A DNA stretch of 64,000 nucleotides from Cryptomeria japonica (lineage: Eukaryota > Streptophyta > Pinopsida > Cupressales > Cupressaceae): contig NC_081413.1 of the NCBI RefSeq assembly GCF_030272615.1, forward strand, positions 157,976,849 through 158,040,848, read 5' to 3'. Every line of letters begins with the position of its first letter. Within the stretch, counting starts at the first letter, position 1. Made by a program: the position numbers and the translations under genes. Shown piece after piece: positions 24,624 through 37,723 of this stretch. The notes beneath the pieces were generated by a model. The model had not been told where the DNA came from. It saw only the letters and a program-made list of their open reading frames with translations, and searched no databases.

Positions 24624-25304
24624 CAAATCTTGCTTTGCTTTTCCAAAGATTTTTAGATCTGTGCAAAAATCATATTTCCCTTATTTAAAATTCTTTTTTC
24701 TAAGATTAAAAATATTCTTTGTGTGATTAAATGATAACCATTTGTGTATGAATCTTGTCCTTGTTATTCTTCTCTTAAATTCATTACTGGATTAGAAATC
24801 TGAATGTAAATCTCATTTCTTTAATTAAATCTTACTTCCCTATGAATAATCTTACCTCTGTGCGAATACAAGTTTGATCTTCTGCATATAAAGTTATTTA
24901 AATATTTTTTCTTTTTCTTCTGAGTAAAAATACATTTCTCTCTTAATGTAGATTTGATCATAAATCTTAATTCCTTAAGAGTATTCTTACTTCTCTGTGA
25001 ACTAAAGAATGTTTGGAAATAAAATATAAACTTCACTCTACCCATTATTCTCTATGGAAATAAAATATAAATCCCCCTCTGTGAATATTAGCTCCTGAAA
25101 ATCTTCTTTGAAAGCTTTGTTTTTCTCAGCATAATCATCTACCTATCTCTATGATAAATTGGTTATCTGTACATCGCTGAAACAAATTATTTCTCTGTTT
25201 TATTTCATCCCTGTGATTAAATTATTATTCTCATTTTTATATTAACATTTTTTCCCTTATAAATATATCTTTTATGCTATTAAATAAACTATAATGAAAA
25301 ACTA

Positions 25305-25351
<47 letters not shown>

Positions 25352-27248
25352 CAAATTTATGCAAACCAAAACTATGTATTCAAAATAATGCACGAAATAA
25401 CATGAAGAAATCCGTAGATTTAACTTCGTGCTTGCATGGAATAGTGGGCCAATCATAGGGGGGCGACAGAGTTAATACCACCTTCCACTAACCCTGCGGT
25501 CACTATTACGGCAGTGGCCATAGGGTAGTGGAGGGGACCATGGCGGTCCCCTCATCACTGCGGGCCTGCTTCTGTAGGACCGCAATGGTGATGAGACCCA
25601 TGGGCCCCACTCCCACTTGTCTCCCTTTTTCTTTTTTTTTTAAATCATGCCACTATAAATTTAACTCGTGGCAATTTGGACTTTGTTAAAAAATTTCTTA
25701 ATCAAAATTTTAGTTTAATAAAATTTAACTTAGGTAATTTCAAAATTTATTATCCTCAATAAAGTTTATAATAATTAATTTATTTTTAGCAATTTTCTAA
25801 TTGTAAATTAAATTGTAAGAATTAATTTATTTTTAGCAATTTCCTAATTGTAAATTAAGTTGTATTAAATTTTATAATTGGAATTTTATAAAAACTACTT
25901 TAAATTCATTGGGTCACTTAGTTGGCATTTTGGACTCATTAAAAAGCAATTAATTCATATTAATATGATTTGAACCAAATGTCTAAGCTAATTGCTATTA
26001 TTGGGACTAGTGACTTTATAAGTGATTATTCTCTTGGTAGAAATTGACACATTGATTAACCTTGCATGTAACTTTCACTATCCTTGCTTCATGCGAATTA
26101 CTCATACCTTATTTGCATTTATTAATGACAAGTTACATTTTCTTCATCTTCATGCAAGTTACACGTTTAATTATTAATACGAGAGATTCATAATCGTGAT
26201 TATTATGCAAGTTATATTTCAAGTTTTGAATATTAAATAATCTACTTATGATTTTATTCAATGTGATTCATCAAGTAGTTATTTTAATTAATTGAGCTTT
26301 GCAATGTCTAATTATGCATGTTCAATTCATAAATTGTTTCCAAGCATGATGTTTTTCATAGCTTCTTAGTTAGAAAACTAAATAAAGGAAGTCGGAAAAC
26401 CAAAACCTAGTAGCGTTCGATATATACAGTGCCTCTAGGTCACACTTATGGGTAATGTCATCATGTTGAACTACTACATTTAACACCTAATAAAGTTGCA
26501 TCAACGACATTTTTGGCATCATCCCTATAAATCGTCGAGTAATAAGGGACACTTCAAAGTTAAAAATCCAAGGGGCAGGTAATCCCCCTTGGATTGAAAA
26601 TCTAATAAGATAAACCTTAAATGATTTTTACATCCATTGAGTTAAATCATAGTAAACCCCCTTTAGGGTTGATTAAGTGAAATGCTTTTATGAAATTGAT
26701 TTAATCTCGAAGAGTTATTGTCGATTGACAATTGGGTCAAGGGTGACGCTTATAATAGGTATTAGGATCTAGTTGTTTTAGGCCACAAGCAATAGGCCAT
26801 CTTGAGCCCTTTACTTAAGTGCTACCACTGTGGGTAGCAACCGCAGAGAAACTATCTGGGACATTGACCCTAGAAAGGGTTGCGTACCCACTAATCAGTT
26901 TACATCAAACCATAGAGTAGAAAATAGAACTACATACTTTACGCCTTGATCCCATGCTGGAACGGGTATGTAGGCAGTCTAGGGACGGAGTTGTCCCTAG
27001 TACTCAGGTGTTCATGGGTGGGGTCTAGGCTTGGTAAGAAGAAGGATTGAGTAGAATCCTAATTTGAAAGATAAGTATAATAAAAAAGGAAAAATTAATT
27101 CAATGCATACTCGGAAGGAATCTCGAATGGATTCGCTTGATTTCCCAAGGCCTTAAGCCAAATTCTGAGGTAGAATTCAAGCTTGTATTATGTTATTTTG
27201 ATTATTCCTAAGGACAGTGACCTCGGTGTACTCCTATTAGAGGAGTGT
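23839..27248 (+). repeat. Second LTR of array A, 5' part
   Basis: Collinear with 7032-10107 followed by 17953-18420, without the copia insertion. It has a (TA)n tract near 25309-25348 and the GC-rich block at about 25480-25620, including GGGGACC/GGTCCCC. It is interrupted at 27249 by a solo LTR and resumes at 31681. The ~60-82 codon ORFs here are chance. Confidence 0.92.
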
Positions 27249-30200
27249 TGTAGTACCCTTGCCCTAATCAATTTCTAATCTCGGTTTAATCTTGGTTAGT
27301 TTATCTTAATATAATGTTATAGTCAGATGTTTGATTTAACGCATAGTTGTTGATGTGGTTTTCACACTAGTTATATGCTAGTTGTTTAGTGTACCTATTT
27401 CATGGTATTAATATTGGGCTAACGCTTTCATTAAGTTTATATATGTATGCATGTATGACTCTTGGTTGCAGGAGATTTCAGGTACAACACCGCATGAGTG
27501 CGAGGTTCGTCTTCACCTGGTTTTGCAGGTTTGAGTGTACCTCTTTAGGCCTTAGAGTTGGATTAGGTGGTCGTAAGACCCTAGTTGACCTTCGTCGTGC
27601 TCAAGTGAGCATCGTCAGCCGTCGTCGATGTTCCCTTCTTGTTTGGGTTTGCGAGTCGGTTGTTTGGTTGACCTTCTCGATTTGCGTGCTTGGTGTGTAT
27701 GGTTAAATTGATTAATTAGTCCTTATTAATTATTTTGATTAAATATGTATTTGTGCGTTAGAGATTAATGGGCTAAATTAATCGGAATTTCGTTATGCGA
27801 TTTTCGTTGATATTGGATTGCTCGTTTTAAATTGGGAGTAAGTTCGATTAAATGACTGATTTTGAATATTAAATGCATTTTGTTTATGCTGTCGAAAAAG
27901 GAAAGTTTTGTATTTAATTGCAATAGATTTAATTGTATTCTGTTGGCTTTTTAAATTAGAAAGGTTAAATTGAATTAAATGAGAAAATCGATTTTGAATT
28001 GAAAAGCAAGTCAATTTGTTGTGATAGTTAGAAAGGAATTAATTTTGAGAATTATTTTTAAATAAAAACTTTAATTCCAAAAATGGAATTTTTGGTCAAC
28101 TCTTCCATATAACCTAAAATTTGGGGAAACTTTGGAAGAGGGAGATTTTTGGAAATTTTTTGGTTGAAAAATATTTTTGGAATGAAATTGGGGGTTTTGG
28201 GGGAGGAAGGAAGTCTTCTGGATCTAGCAAGATTGGGCTCTCCTTCAGCTATTCCAGGAATGCGTATGAAGGTAGGAATTACCTTAACTGTTCTTCCTTG
28301 TTGCCATGGAAATATGTTCTGTTGGTAGAAAACAAAGGCTGGCTGTTAAAGATCTAATCTGTTAAATTTGAATTTTAGTTTTAGAATTGGACTTATGGGT
28401 TTGGATCTATGCTTATTTGCTTATGATCTTCAAGAAAACAATTTTGGTTGCATTATTGTGGTAAAAATAGTTCCCTGTTTGGCCATTTTGAGTTGGCTGG
28501 AAATTTTATTTGAGATTTTGTTATCCCTCAATGTTTCTTTTTGGGTGGTTTGAATCCCATTGTGTTTGGAGGAAATGAATACCATCAAAGAAATTATGAT
28601 ACCCAAAACTTATTTCATTGAAACCGGATCTTATTCAACCGAAATTTTTAAAGCAAATTTTGAGTTGTTGTTTTTAAAAAAAAAAATAAGAGAAATTTTT
28701 GAACTGTGCAAAATAAGCACGGTTTACATTGGCTAGGGTTTGGAGGGCGGGGAGCGGAGCTCCACCCGCTCCTCCTCCCCTCCCCCGCTCGTCCCCCCTC
28801 CTCTTGCTCGTAGTCCGCATGTGGCCGCGGCACACTGCGGTGGCCGCAAGGGCCGCGATGGCCGCAGGGTGCCACGGAACCTGCGGGCACTGCAGTGGCG
28901 CCACCCGCACGGGATTTGCCCTCGGCTAGGGTTTGGGCACCCAGCCGTCCCCGTTGGGAGGTGGGCCCCGCCTTCACCCTTTTTAAAACATTTTTTTTTT
29001 TTTAAATTAGTTTTTAAAAATGTTTTTTTTATGTATTTTTTTATTATTCAAAAAAAAAATGCGTATAATATTTTAAATATTATTTTAATGTTAAGTTTTA
29101 ATTAGTTTCTTAATTATGATTAAGGTGGCATGATCACGATAAATGTTAATTTGATATTGATTAATTTTATAACGGAGTTTATAGGTTAATCATTATTCAA
29201 TCTCATTTCATGACTTATGCACTCTTTCTAATTAAGTTCTAAAACTATTAATTTCGCAATTGAATATTATTGATTATATTCTGATTGATCTTGGATTAAT
29301 AAATTTATATCTTACCTTCTAGCTGATTAGAGCATTTGGCTAATTGAGGTAGTATTGTTTAAAAACAAAATAGAATATCATGCTGCTGGAAAATTGTTGA
29401 GATACGATGTAATTACTATTTGATGATGTTAAATATTATCTTAGAACATATCATTTGAGTAATCGAGAAGTAAGTGAGATATTTTAACCATTGGTCATTA
29501 GAAATTTAAACACTATGCTTTTGGAAATGATTATCTTCATTTAGATTCTCTTTTTATATTTATATTTCCGTGATCCGTATAGTGCATCTGGGCTTGGAAT
29601 AATATGAAACTGTAGAGGTCCGTTTTGGACCAGTATGTCAATGATGTTTTATTGGAGATTAAATATCTTATTTAATTGATTAATGGTTGTCTGAGTTTTA
29701 TTAATATGAATTTGGTTTAAAAACTCATTATGGCGTAATGTCTGTTCGATGCTTTGAACCTTAGAGAGTTAGAAAACCAAGAACAACCTATTCCTAGATG
29801 AGGTAGATAACTGTAATCTGATATAGATCTTGTAGAAAACTTGATCGACGTTTAATGTTTAGATCAATTTGGAAAGATTGCATCTGTTGAATATTGTCTT
29901 TTCTATTTATTGCCTTTGCGAGTTTAATTTCTATATTCGCTTTTAATTATGAAATGGCAAATCGTGCCTTGGTTGTTAGGACCCTGTCGTATGGAATGAT
30001 TTGGGGTACCTATTTTAGTCCTCAATTCTGAGTTGACTGTTGTTTGTGGTAGTGTCGTATTTTGGTCATATTCTCTATGGGAGAGTCGAATGATGATTCG
30101 TGGTTGACCTTAGTTTGTCAGGTCTCTAGTTAGAGTACCGTCTGTAAATGTTCATCTTTGAGTCGTGTTTGACCAAATGGCTGTCCTCTTCTTTTTGAAC

Positions 30201-31675
30201 TCCGTTCATCTGACCATGTCTATTCCTTGGTTTTTGAGTTCGTCTGAGTTTGGTCTTGTGCCGTATGGGAAAGTGGCTTTCGATTGGGGGCCGCACCCAA
30301 AGTGGCTGTTGGGTAACCCATCGAAAGTGAGTCTAATAAGTGATAACCTAATAGTAGATTAGAATGTAATCTCTAAGTAAGATAATTGTGCCTCACACAT
30401 GGGACGAGTGCTATCATAGATTCGACATGCTGTGAGAAGGCCTGAAATGGCAAACCACCATCCTTGTCTTCACGAGAGGATGTGTGGGTCCACATGAGGC
30501 TTGGATGGGCTGGAGGCTCGGATTAGGTTGCCAGGGTAACCCAGTGTATGGGGCCAGGACCTATGAAGACTTGCCATGGTAACCATACCAGGTTGTGTGA
30601 TGACACTTGTCCCTACGTTCGCTAGTGTGTTGTCGTTTTGTCCTATTAAGAGTACCTTTGTGGGTCGTCCTTTTGCCTCTGCCCTTGTGAGTATCGGTTT
30701 CATGTTAGACCTTGGGTGGTGATGGCTCAGTCTTGTGGATGCTCTTCTGGACCTTTGTTTTAGATTTGATTATGTTCAGCTGGATCCTTTCCTTTTTCAA
30801 GGATCGTTTATGTATTAATTGACCGATGTAGTCGTTTGTATATTGTTTATGTTTCGCCTTGATGGCTGGATTGTAATTGGTGTAACCTCTTGTATCCTTA
30901 ACTTTATTAATTATCAGAGGGGTCTTGCAGTTGAGCAGACCTGGAGATGTAGCCCTTTAGGGGTGAACTCCGAGATCATTATGGTGTTATGTGATGTATT
31001 CTCTCATGTTTCCTTTATTCAGCTTTATCTTGTATGAGTAGCTTATGTTATAATGTGTAAGTGGATAAATGGAATTAACTTTAAATGCTTATATTCAGTT
31101 CCTTCTTGAATGCCTTTTTGATCGAATGCATAAGTGGTTTAGATGAGATTTATCGTAGATGCATGTATGTAATCATCTTTTAAAATGCAATAGATTGGAA
31201 TATGGAAGAATGTAACTTAGAGTAATGGAATATATTCAGTTGTTGTTAAGAAATGAAGTATGCTTGAATAGACCTCTTATGTTTATGATGGAATTCTAGT
31301 GTGTTAGGATGTTAGATGTATGGCTTGTAATTTTAAATGAAAAGCTTGAATGAAGATTATGAATAGATCTTAATGGATGAATCTTTGCTTATGATTTATA
31401 TTTCCATCTTTTGAAAGAAATTATCCTGATTAAGAATTATCTCGTTATTAAGATAATCAGCTTATTGGATTAATTGTGTGAGTTAAGTGAATTGTGAAAT
31501 TTAAGTAATCTCGTTGGGAAACTCTTTAGGTGTTAGTTGATGTCTTCCGCTATGTAATCTAAATCTTTGATATCTTGTTGTATCTTAATGTGATGTAACC
31601 TTAAAAAAAAAATTATTGCACTCTATTCTTGTGTTATGGCTTAATCCCTTTGGGGTTTCCTGGTGGGGCATTACA
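27249..31675 (+). mobile_element. 4.4 kb solo LTR of another retrotransposon family
   Basis: The insert begins TGTAGTACCC and ends GGGGCATTACA. A perfect 5-bp duplication, AGTGT, flanks it (27244-27248 and 31676-31680). The first and third array LTRs are uninterrupted here. I found no internal direct LTR copy, primer-binding site, polypurine tract or pol motif, so it reads as a solo LTR left by LTR-LTR recombination, or less likely an LTR-like non-autonomous unit. It contains a GC-rich island at 28741-28976. The ORFs inside (for example the Pro/Ala/Gly-rich minus-strand one at 28648-28977) have no recognised domain. Confidence 0.85.
28741..28976. promoter_or_regulatory. CpG-rich island inside the 4.4 kb solo LTR
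   Basis: About 230 bases of strongly GC- and CpG-rich DNA with repeated GGCCGC and GCGGTGGCCGC units, between AT-rich flanks and followed by T-rich runs. The array A LTR has a GC-rich block in a comparable mid-LTR position, also followed by a T-rich run. It may be an LTR promoter or regulatory island. Function is inferred from position only. Confidence 0.45.
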
Positions 31676-31680
31676 AGTGT

Positions 31681-31998
31681 AGTACTTAGTGGGTGACTCA
31701 GGACCTGAATGGTCCTGATGAGTCTAAGTCTCTAGCCAGAGCACCTCCTATCCTAATTGGATAGATGCCTACTCCGTATGGGTAGATGCCTATCCCCTAT
31801 TGGATAGATAAAAACCTCCTGCCCCGTATGGACAAATGCCTAACCCATATGGTTAGATGCTCATCCCAGATGGATGAATGCCTAATCCTAATGGATGGAT
31901 GTCTAGAGTATGTGATTGAATTAAACACAAATGATTAAATTAAACAAAAGAAAAACAATGGTCAAATTTTTTTGGGTTAAACAAGGTGGGTTATTACA
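31681..31998 (+). repeat. Second LTR of array A, 3' part
   Basis: It resumes after the solo LTR and its AGTGT duplication (tagtacttagtgggtgac...). It contains the GATAGATGCCTA minisatellite and ends GGTTATTACA. Confidence 0.92.
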
Positions 31999-32000
31999 TG

Positions 32001-32012
32001 TGGTATCAGAGC
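32001..32012 (+). other. Primer-binding site, second internal copy of array A
   Basis: TGGTATCAGAGC two bases after the second LTR. Its presence shows that this LTR serves as the 5' LTR of a second internal region as well as the 3' LTR of the first. Confidence 0.9.
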
Positions 32013-32147
32013 AAAGGTTCAAATCTAGGCCTTGTGCTCACTTCAATTTACACAACTAAGGGAATGTTTTGCAATGGTAGAAATTAAATTTTTAAATCTT
32101 AAATCAAGAACTAACTACATAATTTAACTTTAACGTAAAACCCTAAA

Positions 32148-32538
32148 ATGGCTAGAGGAAGAGGAAGAGGAAGAGGAAGGGGTAAGGGAAGATGTACTAC
32201 CACTAGGATACAAAGGGAAGCTAACCATGAGGAAAATCATGAAGAAAACCATGAAGATAACCATGACGAAGACCATGAAGGAAATCAACATAACCAAGGG
32301 AATAACGAAGATGGGGTTAAGGCTATAATCAACCTGCTAACCGAACAAAGGGATAAAATCAACTTCCTGGAGCAATCGATGCAGGACCTTAGGGCAAGAT
32401 AGAATGACATTGAAAATTGAAGTGGAACTGAAAATGGAAACCCTGGTAGCAATCAAGGGAATATGATGGGCAATAGAAAAGAAAATAACATATTGGAACT
32501 CTCTAAGGGTTTGAAGAAAATCACCCCTCCTAAGTTCA
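32148..32538 (+). pseudogene. Gag N-terminal remnant, second copy
   Basis: The same layout as 18894-19296: Arg/Gly-rich start, NHEENHEDN acidic repeats, FLEQSMQDLRAR, then stops at about 32400 and 32418. It is shorter at the N-terminus by a few RG units. It runs into the same gag-protease deletion junction as the first copy. Confidence 0.8.
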
Positions 32539-34249
32539 ATGGGAGGCAAATATGCATTAAAAGTTAATCAAATGGAGTCATCATGGACGGTTCAATATGG
32601 GGATAAGGTAACTAGGGAAGTAACTAAGTGTTTGTCGAGGGCAAGGGTACAATTTCCTGAGTTTGAAATGAGGGTAGATCTTTATGTGGCACCCCTAGGA
32701 TTATATGATGTAATTATTAGAATGAGTTGGTTAACAAATCATCGAGCTAATGTAGATTGCTATAACAAAGTTGTTGAATGTTTGGATGATGGGGGGAAAA
32801 GGGTCAAAATCCAAGGAAAATTTAATCCCATTAATATAGAAACCATATCAGCCATGCAATTAAAGAAGGAAAGAAGAAGAGGGGGCCTAATCTATATGGT
32901 TGAAATTGATGAAGGAAAAGAGGAAAATACCCTAACCTTTGAAAATACCCCTTTCTTAAAAGAATTCAAGGTTGTGTTTCCAAAAGAATTACCTGGCTTA
33001 CCCCCTAAAAGGAAGTTTGACTTTTCTATCGACTTACCACCGGGAGCTGAACCAATATCAAGGGCACCTTACCGAATGAACACAACTGAATTACAGGAGC
33101 TCAAAATGCAATTAGAAGAACTCTTAGCTAAGGGATTAATAAGGCTAGGTGTATCACCATGGGGAGCACCAGTCTTATTCATTAAAAAGAAGGATGGAAC
33201 CTTAAGGCTATACATCGACTATAGGATGGTGGACAAGGTCACAATAAAGAATAGGTATCCTTTACCTCGAATAGAGGATCTTTTTGACCAAATGAAAGGA
33301 GCAGCAGTTTTCTCAAAGATAGACCTCCGATCAGGATATCATCAACTTAGAATTAAGGAGGAGGACATTCTGAAGACAGCTTTCAGGACTAGATATGGGC
33401 ATTATGAATTCACAGTAGTTGCTTTTGGTGTAACCAATGCCCCAGCTACATTTATGAATCTAATGAATAGTGTACTCCATGACTACTTGGACAAATTTGT
33501 TTTGGTATTTCTGGATGACATATTGATTTACTCTAGGAATGAGGAGGAACATTTAGTACACCTACAAATTGTTTTAAAAAGGTTGAGGGAACATAAGTTA
33601 TATGGGAAACTATCAAAATGTGCCTTCTCTGAGGAAAAGATTCACTACCTTGGGCATATAATATCAAAGGAAGGAATAGCAGTTGATCTAGATAAGATAA
33701 AGGCAATAGTAGAATGGTTGATCCCTAAAAATGTTTCAAAGGTAAGAAGCTTTATGGGCTAGCAGGGTACTATTGGAGGTTTGTGGAAGGATTCTCTAAG
33801 ATAGCAAACCCCATCACCTCATTATAGAGGAAGGGTAAAAGGTTTGTGTGAATAGAACAAAGTGATAAGGCATTCCAAATTTTGAAGGGAAAACTAACTT
33901 TAGCACCCATTCTAAAAGTACCAGATCTGAATGGACACTACACAATCATAACTGACGCTTCTATCAAAGGTTTGGGAGGAGTACTTGTCCAAGATGAAGG
34001 GGTACTATCTTACGAATCTAGGAAGTTGTAGACTCATGAAGTTAATTATGCACCCCATGACTTAGAGTTAGCAGCGATTGTGCATGCCCTACAGAAATAG
34101 AGACGCTTCTTACTAGGGAAGCCCTTTGAGTTAAAGTTAGATAACCAAGGACTAAAGTACATCTTTACCCAACCCCACTTAAATGCTAGACAAAGAAGGT
34201 GGTTAGAGTTTCTAAGTGAATATGATTTTGAAATTGAATATATTAAGGG
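32539..34249 (+). pseudogene. Chromovirus pol remnant, second copy, truncated in RNase H
   Basis: A 407-codon open frame spans partial protease and RT ([37 protein letters not shown]). It ends at RSFMG because one G is missing from the GGGG run present in the first copy (about 33755). Beyond the frameshift, the RNase H part continues in another frame (ITDASIKGLGG, HEVNYAPHDLELAAI) with stops, up to FEIEYIKG. At 34250 it joins the middle of an LTR. Integrase, chromodomain and polypurine tract are deleted. The intact RT stretch is the longest open frame of this family here. Confidence 0.92.
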
Positions 34250-35539
34250 CAGTGGTACCTTCCACTAACCCTACGGTCACTGTTATGGCAATGGCCTTAA
34301 GGTAGTGGAGGGAACCACGATAGTCCCCTCATCACTGTGGGCCTACCTCTGTAGGACCACAGTGGTGATGGGACCCATGGGCCACACTCCCAATTGCCTC
34401 CCTTTTTCTTTTTTTTAAGAATCATGCCACTATAAATTTAACTCGTGGCAATTTGGACTTTGTTTAAAAATTTCTTAATCAAAACTTTAGTTTAATAAAA
34501 TTTAACTTAGGTAATTTCGAAATTTATCATCCTCAGTAAAATTTATAATAATTAATTAATTTTTAGCAATTTTCTAATTGTAAATTAAATTGTAAGAATT
34601 AATTTATTTTTAGCAATTTCCTAATTGTAAATTAAGTTGTATTAAATTTTATAATTGGAATTTTATAAAAATTACTTAAAATTCATTGGGTTACCTATTT
34701 GGCATTTTGGACTCATTAAAAAGCAATTAATTCATATTAATATGATTTTAACCAGATGTCTAAGCTAATTGCTATTTTTGGGACTAGTGACTTTATAAGT
34801 GATTATTCTCTTGGTAAAAATCAACACATTGCTTAACCTTGCATGTAACTTTCACTATCCTTGCTTCATGTGAATTACTCATACCTTATTTGCATTTATT
34901 AATGACAAGTTACATTTTCTTCGTCTTCATGCAAGTTACACTTTTAATTATTAATACGCGAGTTTCATAATCACCATTATTATGCAAGTTATATTTCAAG
35001 TTTTGAATATTAAATAATCTAGTTATGATTTTATTCTATGTGATTCATCAAGTAGTTATTTCAATTAATTGAGCTTTGCAATGTCTAATTATGCATGTTC
35101 AATTAATAAATTGTTTCCAAGCATGATGTTTTTCATAGCTTCTTAGTTAGAAAACTAAATAAAGGAAGTCAGAAAACCAAAACCTAGCAGCATTCAGTAT
35201 ATACAATGCCTCTGGGTCATGCTTACGGGTAATGTCATCGTGTTGAACTACTGCACTTAACACCTAATAAAGCTACATCAACGACGTCTGTGGCATCATC
35301 CCTATAAATCCTCGGGGAGTAAAAAGGGAGACTTGGAAGTTAAAATTCTAAGGGGCGGGTAATCCCCCTTGGATTGATAATCTAATAAGATAAACCTTAA
35401 ATGATTTTTACATCCATTGAGTTAAACCATAGTAAACCCCCTTTAGGGTTGATTAAGTGAAATGCTTTTATGAAATTGATTTAATCTTGAAGATTTGTTG
35501 TCGATGAACAATTGGGTCAAGGGTGACGCTTATGATAGG
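34250..35539 (+). repeat. Third LTR of array A, 5'-truncated, first part
   Basis: It begins inside the GC-rich block (cagtggtaccttccac), equal to about position 8800 of the first LTR, so the first ~1.8 kb of this LTR is gone together with the end of pol. The GC block is the most eroded of the three copies. It is collinear with 8800-10090 until a solo LTR at 35540. Confidence 0.92.
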
Positions 35540-36911
35540 TGTAGTCACATAAATCTGTCCAGCTTAATTAAATGAATATTTGCTATTTATTTGATTAAAA
35601 ATACACTAGCCATGAGTTAATTAAATTAACATTTAATTAATTCATCTTCAAAATATTCTTCTATTAATTAAATAAATTATTCAATTTATTTTAATTAATT
35701 CATTAAACCAAGTTCACAAATCAATTAAATGAATAAAATCTATTTATTTAATTAAATCCCCCTATTCCTCTTTTAAATAAATTAAATTAAACATTTATTT
35801 AAATCATTTTTCCCCCCCACTTGCATTTTCCTACAAATGCAACTTGCACACATTTATTGAAATAAATTAATTTATTTTAAATAAAAAATCCTATTTTCCC
35901 TCACCCACCAAATCCAATTGCATTCTTAAACCCCCTTCTAGATTCTTCTAACCCCTTCCTAATTAGCCTAATCCATCCCCTAATTATTGTCACATTCCTA
36001 AGCAACATGGAGTCACTTCTCAAAGACTTCAAAGTCTTTGAAAAGCATTTAATGCTTTGTGTGTTCAACAATTTAACCTCCAAAGTCTTCCAAAACCACT
36101 AATGGCTCTTACATAACCATTTATGGTTAATTCAACTTGTCTCCTCAAGCATTTTATTGCTTTGACCATGTTTATCCTTTTTGTTTTTGCACAAGAGTTT
36201 ATCCATTGGATAAAAGCTTTATTCTTTGAATAAAGAGTTTATTCATTCAACTAACCTTGACCTTAACTCCCAAGGTCATGTCAAGCATTTAATGCTTATT
36301 CCCTCTCCTCTCAACCTATCTCACATTGACACTTGTCATCCTGGGATTGGGTTGAAAGCCCTCACATGGATTTAAAACCATTCAATCCTGACCCTTGTTG
36401 AGATTACTCAATCTCAACCATCCATTGCTCCATTTTTCCTATAAATAGAGCTCATTTCTTCATAATCCAGATCCTAAAAACTTGTATGCATTGAAGCTAT
36501 AGTGAATTCTAGAGAGCATTTAGCATAAACCACTAATATATTGTCATCTTGGATAAAATAAATCATTTTAGCATCAATAGCATTTAGTATTAGCTTTTTT
36601 ATTCACATTTAGAGCAAAATACTTCAATCTCAATCCTCCATAAGCATCCATAGTGCAAAATGCTACTGAGAGATACACTATTTTGGAACTTGGAGAGGAG
36701 AGGAACAAAGGAGAAGAAACCAAGAGCATGTTAGGAGGCATTTGGAGATGCCTCATCATATTTATCTTCTTAGTTAGATATTTTGCCATGCTTTTGATAT
36801 CTCTTTTGATATGCCTATTTAGATTAGTTTTTGATTGATTAACACTAACGGTTTCTTGTGTGTTGTGTGTTATTTATCATTGACTAACCTTTCCCTTTTT
36901 GTAGAGCATCA
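35540..36911 (+). mobile_element. 1.37 kb solo LTR inserted in the third array LTR
   Basis: It starts TGTAGTCACA and ends GAGCATCA, with a perfect 5-bp duplication ATAGG (35535-35539 and 36912-36916). The AATTAAATAAATT-rich composition resembles the element B LTR, suggesting a Tat/Athila-type relative. A TATA-like CTATAAATAGAG lies near 36440. No internal domain is present. The ORFs inside are chance. Confidence 0.85.
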
Positions 36912-36916
36912 ATAGG

Positions 36917-37718
36917 TATTAGAATCTAGTTGTTTTAGGCCACAAGCAATAGGCCATCTTGAGCCCTTTGCTTAAGTGCTACCACCGTGGGTAGCAACCA
37001 CAAAGAAACTATCTCAGACATTGACCCTAGAAAGGGTTGCATACCCACTAATCAGTTTACATCAAACCATAGAGTAGAAAATAGAACTGCATACTTTACA
37101 CCTTGATCCCATGCCAAAATAGGTATGTAGGCAGTCTAGGGATGGAGTTGTCCCTAGTACTCAGGCATTCGTGGGTGGGGTCTAGGCTTGGTAAGAAGAA
37201 GGGTTGAGTAGAATCCTAATTTGAAAGATAAGTATAATAAAAAAGGAAAAAGTAATTCAATGCATACTCGGAAGGTATCCCGAATGGATTCGCTTGATTT
37301 CCCGAGGCCTTAAGCCAAATTCTGAGGCATAATTCAAGCTTGTATTATGTTATTTTGATTACTCCTAAGGACGGTGACCTTGGTGCACTCCTATTAGAGG
37401 AGTATAGTACTTAATGAGTGACTCAAGACCCGAATGGTCCCGATGAGTCTACCTCTTTGGCCAAAGCACCTCCTATCCTAATTGGATAGATGCCTACTCC
37501 ATATGGGTAGATGCCTATCCTGTATTGGATAGATGAAACCTCCTACCCCGTATGGACAGATGCCTAACCCGTATGGTTAGATGCTCATCCCAGATGGATG
37601 AATGCCTAATCCTAATGGATGGATGCCTAGAGTATGCAATTGAATCAAACACAAATGATTAAATTAAACAAAAAAAAATGGTTAAATTTTGTTGGGTTAA
37701 ACAAGGTGGGTTATTACA
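36917..37718 (+). repeat. Third LTR of array A, final part
   Basis: Matches 17953-18744 including the minisatellite (about 37480-37630) and ends GGTTATTACA. It is followed by CCTAC rather than a primer-binding site, so it is the true right end of the array. Confidence 0.92.
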
Positions 37719-37723
37719 CCTAC
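37719..37723. other. Right target-site duplication of array A (CCTAC)
   Basis: Partner of 7027-7031. Element B's leader resumes here. Confidence 0.8.

Noticed and set aside
28648-28977. 109-codon Pro/Ala/Gly/Arg-rich minus-strand ORF
   Set aside because: It overlies the CpG island of a solo LTR. GC-rich DNA is stop-poor in all frames and no domain is present.
30165-31037. Small plus and minus ORFs inside the solo LTR
   Set aside because: Short, unrelated to any domain and lacking an exon structure. LTR sequence is expected to be non-coding.
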